A stretch of DNA of 5,265 bases, taken from Crocinitomicaceae bacterium (lineage in GTDB: Bacteria > Bacteroidota > Bacteroidia > Flavobacteriales_D > Crocinitomicaceae). The notes beneath the pieces were generated by a model. It was not told where the DNA came from. It saw only the letters and a program-made list of their open reading frames with translations, and searched no databases. A program made the translations under genes and the position numbers. The stretch covers positions 1-5,265 of the forward strand of contig JAHEMP010000180.1 of NCBI GenBank assembly GCA_024643585.1, given 5' to 3'. Below are positions 1-5,265 of the stretch, piece after piece (the stretch's first letter is position 1; the number at the start of each line of letters is the position of its first letter).

Positions 1-471
1 CATGTGCATAATGATATAAGGAACGCCCCATTTGGCAACTACTTTCGGCAAGTCATTGTCCAAATTTCCTGCGCTAATATCATTTATTATATCAATTCCC
101 TCGTCTAGTCCCGCTATTGCAACGTCAGATCTAAAAGTGTCTAAAGACAAAAGGGCATTTGGGAATTCTCTGCGAATTATTTTCGTAGCCGAAGAAATTC
201 TTTGAATTTCTAGTGATTTTGGCACTTCACTTGCTCCAGGTCGACTAGAATATCCGCCTATATCAAGTATATCTGCACCGTCGACAAGCATTTTTTCAGC
301 TCGTTCTAAAATAGCTGATTCTGAGCTGACTCGACTTTTTTCATAGAAAGAATCGGGGGTCACATTTAGTATTCCCATGACTAAGTTGTCAGTAAATTCT
401 AATAACTTATGACCTACTTTTATAGTCACCTTTTGTTTAAAATATGTATCTTCATCGCTATTTTCGAGCAT
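1..471 (-). CDS. folP: Dihydropteroate synthase, N-terminal part (runs off left edge)
   Basis: This enzyme condenses 6-hydroxymethyl-7,8-dihydropterin pyrophosphate with p-aminobenzoate to give dihydropteroate, a cytoplasmic step of folate synthesis and the target of sulfonamides. The visible 157 residues carry the family's ordered motifs: VMGILNVTPDSF (31-42), GADILDIGGYSSRPGA (65-80), LSLDTF (108-113), INDISAG (129-135) and PYIIMHM (151-157). Asn36, Asp111 and Asn130 match the conserved pterin-site positions of the TIM-barrel fold. The sulfonamide-loop threonine of the E. coli enzyme is serine here (Ser76, before Arg77), a variant I associate with Bacteroidota. The start at 471 is the only ATG well placed ahead of the first motif, and it leaves a 30-residue lead-in as is usual. 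Family members are about 270-285 residues, so a little over half is present; the C-terminal Lys and Arg-x-His motifs lie outside. It diverges from the DUF1599 gene across 9 bases. Identification is firm. Confidence 0.96.
   Translation of the reverse strand, partial: MLENSDEDTYFKQKVTIKVGHKLLEFTDNLVMGILNVTPDSFYEKSRVSSESAILERAEKMLVDGADILDIGGYSSRPGASEVPKSLEIQRISSATKIIRREFPNALLSLDTFRSDVAIAGLDEGIDIINDISAGNLDNDLPKVVAKWGVPYIIMHM
432..466 (+). promoter_or_regulatory. Candidate promoter for the DUF1599-led operon, inside folP
   Basis: TTTG at 432-435 could be the -33 element and TATTTTCG at 459-466 the -7 element (7 of 8 matches to TAnnTTTG). The spacer is 23 bases, at the upper edge of the range reported for Flavobacterium. 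The ATG at 481 would then have a very short leader of roughly 8 bases. The site overlaps the first codons of folP on the other strand. This is pattern matching only. Confidence 0.3.
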
Positions 472-480
472 AAAATTCAA

Positions 481-1020
481 ATGAATAAGACTTCAACGGA
501 ATATACAAAAGTAATCAATGATTGTAAAGATATTTTTGTAAAAAAGACAAAAGATTATGGAACGGCCTGGCGAATTTTGCGACCAAGTTCTTTAACAGAT
601 CAAATTTTCATAAAAGCGCAAAGAATTCGAACCATTCAAGTTACAGGAGAGAATAAAGTAGGAGAGAGCGTTGAAGGTGAATTTATAGCAATAGTTAATT
701 ACTGTGTTATGGCCCTCATTCAGCTCCTAGAACCTGAACTAACTGAAATGGAACTTGATGAACATGTGGCTTTGGATTTATTTGAGAAATACACAAATCA
801 GGCACACGAGTTAATGAAAAAGAAAAATCATGATTACGGTGAAGCTTGGCGTGATATGCGCGTGAGTTCACTAACCGATCTGATTTTAATGAAATTATTA
901 AGAATCAAACAAATAGAAAATAATGCAGGCGCTACACTGATTAGTGAGGGCATCGACGCAAATTATTTTGACATGTTAAACTATTCAGTTTTTGCTTTAA
1001 TACATATTGAAAATGAGTAA
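481..1020 (+). CDS. DUF1599 domain protein with two tandem copies of the domain
   Basis: This 179-residue soluble, mostly helical protein of unknown biochemical role belongs to the DUF1599 family, which I recall being labelled a nucleotide-modification-associated domain. It is an internal duplication: copy one has DYGTAWR (25-31), PSSLTD (35-40) and NYCVMALI (73-80); copy two has DYGEAWR (118-124), VSSLTD (128-133) and NYSVFALI (167-174), offset by 93-94 residues. Both copies keep the Asp-Tyr-Gly, Ala-Trp-Arg, Ser-Ser-Leu-Thr-Asp and Arg-Ile positions, so neither looks degenerate. There is no signal peptide or membrane helix. I chose ATG 481 over the in-frame ATG 409 because the earlier one would overlap folP by 63 bases and add a hydrophobic segment unlike the family. 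The length and the folP/BT_3928 neighbours match my memory of Bacteroidota genomes. It appears to head the plus-strand operon. Family assignment is confident; any enzymatic role is inference. Confidence 0.88.
   Translation: MNKTSTEYTKVINDCKDIFVKKTKDYGTAWRILRPSSLTDQIFIKAQRIRTIQVTGENKVGESVEGEFIAIVNYCVMALIQLLEPELTEMELDEHVALDLFEKYTNQAHELMKKKNHDYGEAWRDMRVSSLTDLILMKLLRIKQIENNAGATLISEGIDANYFDMLNYSVFALIHIENE
506..513 (-). promoter_or_regulatory. Candidate -7 box for folP, inside the DUF1599 gene
   Basis: Read on the minus strand this is TACTTTTG, a full match to the Bacteroidota -7 consensus TAnnTTTG. It sits 34 bases upstream of the folP ATG, a reasonable promoter distance. The intergenic gap is only 9 bases, so the folP promoter has to lie within the divergent gene. 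Against it, I see no good TTG element at the expected 17-23 base spacing, and an 8-base degenerate motif can occur by chance in AT-rich DNA. Confidence 0.35.
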
Positions 1021-2911
1021 ATCCAAATCTTTGAAACCAAAATCTACAATTGCCGGCAGATCATTTATTTTAAATGCTGTGTTTGTGACGATTAATATTT
1101 TAGGATTGTCCTTATTGGTAATGGGATATCACAAAAATTTTGAAAACGAATCAGGTTTGTACAAAATTCTTGGGAATATTTGTTTGCTATTGTCCATAGT
1201 GGGCATCGTTATCTTTAAAGGAAGAATTATGATGAACAACATCTCGCGTGTGTTAGTCGGTGGCTTGTTCATTGTTTCAGGTTTAGTAAAGGCAAATGAC
1301 CCTGTAGGTTTTGCCTATAAACTTGAAGAGTACTTTGAAGATGGTGCTTTGGCATATCGCATAAAAGAATGGTTTGGAATGCCTGAATTCTCTCTAGAAT
1401 TTTTTATCCCCTTTGCTCTTTCTTTATCCGTTGTGATATGCATTGTAGAGATTGTACTAGGCGTACTTACCATCTTCGGAGTAAAAATGAAGTTAGTTTC
1501 ATCTCTGTTGTTCGCGATGATGTTATTTTTTACTTTCCTTACTTGGCATACAGCAAATTGTAACGGAAGCACCACTTTCCGCGACAGAGATGTTTATGCT
1601 GCGAATAGCGAAGTTGGACAAGAAAAAGCCAAATTTTCTCTTGAAAACGAAGGGGTTACGTTGATACGAAGAAATTCCAAAGAAATAGTTATTGACGAAA
1701 TGAAGCAACCGCAATGCGTAGATGATTGTGGATGTTTTGGCGATGCGCTCAAAGGTTCTTTAGGAAGGTCGTTAACGCCAAAAGAATCTTTATGGAAGGA
1801 TATTGTTCTCTTGTATTTTGTTGTTTGGATATTCCTTGCGGCATTTAAACGAAATCGGGTCGAAGAATCCTCAAAGGCACCTTTCTGGATAACAGGATTG
1901 TTAGTTGTCTGTTTTTTTAGTTGGGTATTTGGTTGGTTATTTCCAGTTTTCTTCGCTCTTATTGCCTTAATGGGTAGCACATTTCTAGAAAGACGAGTTG
2001 AAAAAGAGAATAGTCAGTTATGGACCATGTCGTTGTTTGTTTCAGTACTTTGTGCTCTAATGGTGACCTATGTTTTGATGTATGACCCTATTAAGGATTA
2101 TAGGCCTTACGCCGTAGGAAGCAATTTAAAAGAAAAAATGAACGATGGACAAGAAGGCAAATACTTAAGTCTATTGGTTTATAAAAACAAAAAGACTGGG
2201 AAATTTATTGAATACGATGCATCCTCGAAAGAATACATTTCTTCGAAGATTTGGGAGAACACTTCTTGGGTATACGATACCATGACGCAAAAGGAAATGA
2301 TACCGGTTCGTATTCCTTCAATCACAGAACAATTTAACCCATACTTACCAATTGAGAATATTACAAAATATGAAATGGGATTGGATATAGTAAAGAGTCA
2401 AATGAAGTTAACTAAAATTGATGGTCTTGAAATTTTGGATAAAACCTCAGATTCTAAAATGGAAATTTCAATGGAAGAGTACAATACTGACGATTATCCA
2501 ATTGAGGAATACGAGATTTTAGATACTTTGGAAATCAATAATCCTGAGTTCAAGGAAGTCTCACTTCGAGACTATATTGTTGAGGCTCCACAAATCATAG
2601 TGCTCACTACCAAAAATTTAAAAGATGCAAATTTTGATCAAATAGAGCGATATAAGAGCATTTACGCCAAAGCTAAAAAAGATGGTATTCCTATGGTCAT
2701 GTTGGTAAGCTCCAATCCAAAAGAGGTGGAAGAATTCAGAGAACAGTACAATTTTTCAATTCCAATATTTTTTAATGACGAAACTGAATTGAAGGCTGTT
2801 GCTAGATCTAATCCCTCCTTGCTTGTAATTAGAAAAGGTGTAGTTGAAGGAAAATATCCGCACAGGTCTACACCAAAATATGATTGGTTAAAAACAAATG
2901 TTTTAAAGTAA
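1013..2911 (+). CDS. BT_3928-family inner-membrane protein (DoxX/MauE-like domain plus soluble C-terminal region)
   Basis: This 632-residue membrane protein has no established function; the DoxX/MauE resemblance hints at a redox-linked role. Predicted helices by eye: 17-38, 53-68, 77-94, 130-156, 159-178, 263-277, two within 291-323, and 337-356. The family signature begins at NNISRVLVGGLFIVSGLVKA (75-94), followed by ANDPVGFAYKLEEYF. A polar loop between helices 5 and 6 carries Cys183, Cys235 and the CGCFGDA motif (Cys239, Cys241). After the last helix, DYRPYAVG (362-369) leads into a soluble region ending in a family-typical DETELKAVARSNPSLLVIRK segment, possibly thioredoxin-like but without any cysteine. 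ATG 1013 overlaps the DUF1599 stop by 8 bases; an in-frame TTG at 1007 and an ATG at 1229 are alternatives. It is longer than the roughly 360-450 residues I remember for relatives, with two extra N-terminal helices and apparently two more before DYRPY. An acidic linker lies around 489-517. Family is confident, function unknown. Confidence 0.87.
   Translation: MSKSKSLKPKSTIAGRSFILNAVFVTINILGLSLLVMGYHKNFENESGLYKILGNICLLLSIVGIVIFKGRIMMNNISRVLVGGLFIVSGLVKANDPVGFAYKLEEYFEDGALAYRIKEWFGMPEFSLEFFIPFALSLSVVICIVEIVLGVLTIFGVKMKLVSSLLFAMMLFFTFLTWHTANCNGSTTFRDRDVYAANSEVGQEKAKFSLENEGVTLIRRNSKEIVIDEMKQPQCVDDCGCFGDALKGSLGRSLTPKESLWKDIVLLYFVVWIFLAAFKRNRVEESSKAPFWITGLLVVCFFSWVFGWLFPVFFALIALMGSTFLERRVEKENSQLWTMSLFVSVLCALMVTYVLMYDPIKDYRPYAVGSNLKEKMNDGQEGKYLSLLVYKNKKTGKFIEYDASSKEYISSKIWENTSWVYDTMTQKEMIPVRIPSITEQFNPYLPIENITKYEMGLDIVKSQMKLTKIDGLEILDKTSDSKMEISMEEYNTDDYPIEEYEILDTLEINNPEFKEVSLRDYIVEAPQIIVLTTKNLKDANFDQIERYKSIYAKAKKDGIPMVMLVSSNPKEVEEFREQYNFSIPIFFNDETELKAVARSNPSLLVIRKGVVEGKYPHRSTPKYDWLKTNVLK
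1217..1224 (+). promoter_or_regulatory. Shine-Dalgarno-like site before an internal ATG in the BT_3928-family gene
   Basis: AAAGGAAG lies just ahead of paired in-frame ATG codons at 1229 and 1232. Translation from here would begin MMNNISRV, close to where the family's usual N-terminus starts. It could support a shorter second product. Bacteroidota depend little on Shine-Dalgarno pairing and purine runs are common in this DNA, so it may be coincidence. Confidence 0.2.
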
Positions 2912-2912
2912 T

Positions 2913-3662
2913 ATGAGAAGAAAAATCGTTGCTGGAAATTGGAAAATGAACTTGCTGCCAAACGAAGCGGAACAATTGTTCAATTCTTTAGTAAGTAATA
3001 AGAATTGGCCAACTGACGTCGAAATTGTTGTTTTTCCACCTGCAATTTATCTTTCTAGATTCGTTGATTATAAGGATTCAAAAATTCAGTTAGGGGTTCA
3101 AAATTTTTTCCCAAAAGAAAATGGAGCCTATACAGGAGAATTGTCAATAGCCCAAATAAAAGCTTGCGGCGCTAAATATGCCCTTGTTGGTCACTCTGAA
3201 AGAAGAGCCATTTTTGGGGAGCACAATGAATTTTTAAAGGAGAAAGTGGATGCGGCAATGGAACATTCCGTAACTCCTGTTTTTTGCTGTGGAGAACCGC
3301 TGGTAATTCGCGAGTCTAATCGTGAAAAGGAATTTGTTAAAAGTCAATTGGAAGAGGGGATTTTTCACTTATCAGCTGAACAAATTGAAAAAATAATAAT
3401 TGCGTATGAACCAGTTTGGGCAATAGGAACGGGAAAAACGGCTTCAGTGGATCAGGCGGAAGATATGCACAAAAGTATTCGAGAGTGGATAGCCGATAGA
3501 TACAACTCTGAAATTGCAGATAATATATCGATCCTCTATGGAGGTAGTTGTAGTCCTGAAAATGCTCAAGTATTGTTTGCTTGTCCAAATGTTGATGGTG
3601 GACTTATTGGTGGAGCTTCTTTAAAAGCGGATTCATTCACGAAAATTATTGAATCAATATAA
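2913..3662 (+). CDS. tpiA: Triose-phosphate isomerase
   Basis: The enzyme interconverts dihydroxyacetone phosphate and D-glyceraldehyde 3-phosphate in glycolysis and gluconeogenesis, acting in the cytoplasm as a TIM-barrel dimer. The 249-residue product is full length for the family and has every catalytic element: AGNWKMN with Asn9 and Lys11, YALVGHSERR with the electrophile His94, AYEPVWAIGTGKTAS with the catalytic base Glu166 and the hinged loop 6 (167-177), then ILYGGS (207-212) and GGLIGGASLK (229-238), which bind the substrate phosphate. The start is fixed by the standard MRRKIVAGNWKMN opening. Its ATG lies one base after the stop of the BT_3928-family gene and its stop overlaps the prmA start by one base, so it is probably translated from the shared operon mRNA. 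No unusual residues were noticed. Its position between BT_3928 and prmA matches the arrangement I recall in Bacteroidota rather than a glycolytic operon. Confidence 0.98.
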   Translation: MRRKIVAGNWKMNLLPNEAEQLFNSLVSNKNWPTDVEIVVFPPAIYLSRFVDYKDSKIQLGVQNFFPKENGAYTGELSIAQIKACGAKYALVGHSERRAIFGEHNEFLKEKVDAAMEHSVTPVFCCGEPLVIRESNREKEFVKSQLEEGIFHLSAEQIEKIIIAYEPVWAIGTGKTASVDQAEDMHKSIREWIADRYNSEIADNISILYGGSCSPENAQVLFACPNVDGGLIGGASLKADSFTKIIESI

Positions 3663-4504
3663 TGGATACACTTGCTTTTCATATTAACCCAATTCCTGCT
3701 CAACCGTGGTCAGAAATAGCAGTTTCCATTTTGGCAGATCACGGATTTAATGCTTTTGAGGATACTGAAAAAGGAATAATTGCCTACGTAGATGAAGAAT
3801 CAATTACCAGCATTGAAGAAATTAAAGATTTACTTAAGCAGTGGGCGGATAATGCTTCTATTTCCTGTGAAATAGAGTTGGAAAGGATTGAACAAAAAAA
3901 CTGGAATGCTATTTGGGAATCTGATTTTCAGCCGGTCAATGTAGAAGATATGTTATTTATTATAGCTCCTTTTCACGAAAAACCGAAAACAAAAGGGTTG
4001 GTCATTGAAATTCAACCTCAAATGTCGTTTGGTACTGGACATCATCAAACAACCTGGATGATGAGCAAAGCGCTAATGGAATTCGGACGCCTTCCTTCTA
4101 AAATTTTAGATATGGGCACAGGAACCGGGATTTTAGCTATTCTAGCTGAAAAACTTGGAGGAAAAGAAATAATTGCGATTGATATTGAAGAATGGTCGGC
4201 AGAAAACACAAAGGAAAATGCCCTTAGAAACAATTGCGTTGCCATTGAAACGTTTCATGGCGATATCGATTTAATAGAGAATCAGAAATTTGGTTTGATT
4301 CTTGCCAACATCAATATGAATGTGCTCAAATTGCACATGGAACGTTATAGAGACAGTCTTGAACCAAAAGGCACACTGATGTTAAGCGGATTTTTTGAAA
4401 CCGATGTTCCGGAATTAATGAGAATTGTAGAATCCCTCGGATTCGAAAGAGTAAAAGTGTTTACCAAAGAATCATGGGCCGCTCTTCAATTATGTTTAAA
4501 ATAG
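3662..4504 (+). CDS. prmA: Ribosomal protein L11 methyltransferase
   Basis: PrmA uses S-adenosylmethionine to trimethylate amino groups of ribosomal protein L11 in the cytoplasm (in E. coli, the N-terminal amine and two lysines). The 280-residue product has the two expected parts: an N-terminal substrate-recognition domain (about 1-105) and a class I Rossmann methyltransferase domain. Seen motifs are QPQMSFGTGHHQTTWMM (118-134), the family's Phe-Gly-Thr-Gly-x-His-x-Thr-Thr element; SAM motif I, ILDMGTGTGILAI (148-160); an acidic strand-2 end, AIDIEEWSAENTKENA (172-187); and LILANINMNVL (212-222), the Asn-Ile motif that stands at the motif IV position. The length is close to the E. coli protein (about 293). 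ATG 3662 shares one base with the tpiA stop (TAATG), indicating translational coupling. Other class I methyltransferases are possible in principle, but the SFGTGHH segment with the N-terminal domain is specific to PrmA. Confidence 0.95.
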   Translation: MDTLAFHINPIPAQPWSEIAVSILADHGFNAFEDTEKGIIAYVDEESITSIEEIKDLLKQWADNASISCEIELERIEQKNWNAIWESDFQPVNVEDMLFIIAPFHEKPKTKGLVIEIQPQMSFGTGHHQTTWMMSKALMEFGRLPSKILDMGTGTGILAILAEKLGGKEIIAIDIEEWSAENTKENALRNNCVAIETFHGDIDLIENQKFGLILANINMNVLKLHMERYRDSLEPKGTLMLSGFFETDVPELMRIVESLGFERVKVFTKESWAALQLCLK

Positions 4505-4511
4505 TACCGAA

Positions 4512-5265
4512 ATGATAAAAAACTCCTTATTGTTCGTATTTCTTCTTGTTGGATTGAACGTTTTTTCTCAAGGTTTTTCAACAGATAGAGAAAAATTCAC
4601 CAAAGAATTTCATAAATGCCTCTCAGATTATGGCAAGGGCGATTTCAATGACTTTTCCAAAAAAGAATTTCCGAAGTTCATTCTGGAGATGAATGGTTTG
4701 TCCGATAAAATGTTTAATAAAATGGTGGTGACATCTAACCTCATTTTAGAGAAAAAATTGAAACCATATCCAGAACTATACAATTACGTTTATTCCATGT
4801 ACTCCTTGGCTTTAAATAAACAAAATAACGAAAGTGTAAATGCCTGGCATGCAACTATTGACAAATTGCTCGATTCGAGAAACGTGAAAAGATTTGAAGA
4901 TTTCATTGAGCTTTCTGCAAATTTTTTCTCCAAGAGAATTTTGTCAAGCGCTTCAAATTACACATGGTTATATGAGGGTGGTGTGTACAACTTTGATAGT
5001 GATGACAAAGCATTTATTCGATTTGAAAGTGGAAATCTAATTTGTCGCGTTGATAACAAAGACAAAAAGGAGGCAGAAAAAAAACCATTCGTCGATAGTA
5101 TCGTTGTGAAAAATACGGATGGGATTTTTGATCCTTTTCTAAAACGCTGGGTTGGAAAAGGTGGCATAATTACCTGGGAAAAAGTAGGATTGTCACCTGC
5201 GGAGAGTTTTGCTGAAATTAAGGATTATCGATTGGCATTAAAATCACCAAATTTTTCTGCAGATT
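4512..5265 (+). CDS. Exported protein of unknown function, N-terminal part (runs off right edge)
   Basis: I do not recognise a named gene. The open frame continues through the right edge, giving 251 complete codons. The first 20 residues look like a signal peptide: Lys3, a hydrophobic core at about 5-18, then VFSQG, with likely signal peptidase I cleavage between Ser19 and Gln20, a common pattern in Bacteroidota exported proteins. There is no lipobox cysteine. The mature part begins with a charged, probably helical region (about 22-145), then becomes strand-rich, with LYEGGVYNFDSDDKAFIRFE (153-172) and GKGGIITWEKVGL (215-227). The latter segment resembles what I remember from very large uncharacterised Bacteroidota exported proteins, so the full protein may be long. 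The ATG lies 7 bases after the prmA stop with no room for a separate promoter, so it probably shares the operon. Whether it ends in the periplasm, outer membrane or outside the cell cannot be told from this part. Confidence 0.85.
   Translation, partial: MIKNSLLFVFLLVGLNVFSQGFSTDREKFTKEFHKCLSDYGKGDFNDFSKKEFPKFILEMNGLSDKMFNKMVVTSNLILEKKLKPYPELYNYVYSMYSLALNKQNNESVNAWHATIDKLLDSRNVKRFEDFIELSANFFSKRILSSASNYTWLYEGGVYNFDSDDKAFIRFESGNLICRVDNKDKKEAEKKPFVDSIVVKNTDGIFDPFLKRWVGKGGIITWEKVGLSPAESFAEIKDYRLALKSPNFSAD

Noticed and set aside
409..480. In-frame upstream start that would lengthen the DUF1599 protein by 24 residues
   Set aside because: It lies almost wholly over the start of folP on the other strand, adds a hydrophobic Phe/Ile-rich segment not expected in this soluble family, and ATG 481 gives a family-typical 179 residues.
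1007..1012. TTG at 1007 as start of the BT_3928-family gene
   Set aside because: An ATG two codons later (1013) is the better start and also overlaps the upstream stop codon; the difference is only two residues.
1315..1980. Three overlapping minus-strand open frames inside the BT_3928-family gene
   Set aside because: They lie opposite a gene with family-level matches and have low-complexity, Ser/Thr/Phe-rich translations without recognisable motifs; they are mirror-strand shadows.
2662..2961. Minus-strand open frame across the BT_3928-tpiA junction
   Set aside because: It lies opposite two well-supported genes, its Phe/Ser-rich translation matches nothing I know, and no promoter-like sequence was seen for it.
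3337..3588. Minus-strand open frame inside tpiA
   Set aside because: It is antisense to the catalytic part of a highly conserved enzyme gene; the translation has no domain features.
4045..4245. Minus-strand open frame inside prmA
   Set aside because: It is antisense to the SAM-binding motifs of prmA; its Ile/Ser/Pro-rich composition is a by-product of codon use on the other strand.
4497..4530. Possible terminator or promoter between prmA and the exported-protein gene
   Set aside because: The gap is 7 bases, with no GC-rich inverted repeat followed by a T-run and no -7 box in the gap itself.
4958..5167. Minus-strand open frame inside the exported-protein gene
   Set aside because: It lies opposite a continuous plus-strand frame with a signal peptide and plausible protein sequence; its Ser/Leu/Phe-rich translation has no motif.

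Overview
The window looks like a stretch of a Bacteroidota chromosome, most likely from the Flavobacteriales. The DNA is AT-rich and lacks clear Shine-Dalgarno sites. The gene set and order are ones I associate with that phylum: folP diverging from a DUF1599 gene, a BT_3928-family membrane protein, tpiA, prmA, then a secreted protein with a signal peptide ending in Ser-Gln. The assignment rests on translated protein motifs and remembered gene order, not on a database search.

Layout: positions 471-1 (minus strand) hold the first 157 codons of folP, dihydropteroate synthase, which runs off the left edge. Only 9 bases separate its start codon from the start of the divergent DUF1599 gene (481-1020, plus). 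Then come a long BT_3928/DoxX-like membrane protein (1013-2911), triose-phosphate isomerase (2913-3662), ribosomal protein L11 methyltransferase (3662-4504) and the start of an exported protein of unknown function (4512 to the right edge). The junctions from DUF1599 rightwards are an 8-base overlap, a 1-base gap, a 1-base overlap and a 7-base gap. This suggests one polycistronic, translationally coupled operon on the plus strand. No gene-free stretch exceeds 9 bases. I see no tRNA, rRNA, terminator, insertion sequence, CRISPR array or long repeat.

Functionally the cluster mixes well-understood housekeeping enzymes (folate synthesis, glycolysis, ribosomal protein methylation) with three poorly understood proteins: DUF1599, BT_3928 and the exported protein. 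I see no clearly new defence or mobile system. The points most worth following up are the duplicated DUF1599 protein next to folP, and the membrane protein, which has a Cys-Gly-Cys-Phe-Gly loop, a two-helix N-terminal extension and a soluble C-terminal region with no cysteine. Promoters for the divergent pair must lie inside the opposing coding regions, and candidate Bacteroidota-type -7 boxes can be seen there.
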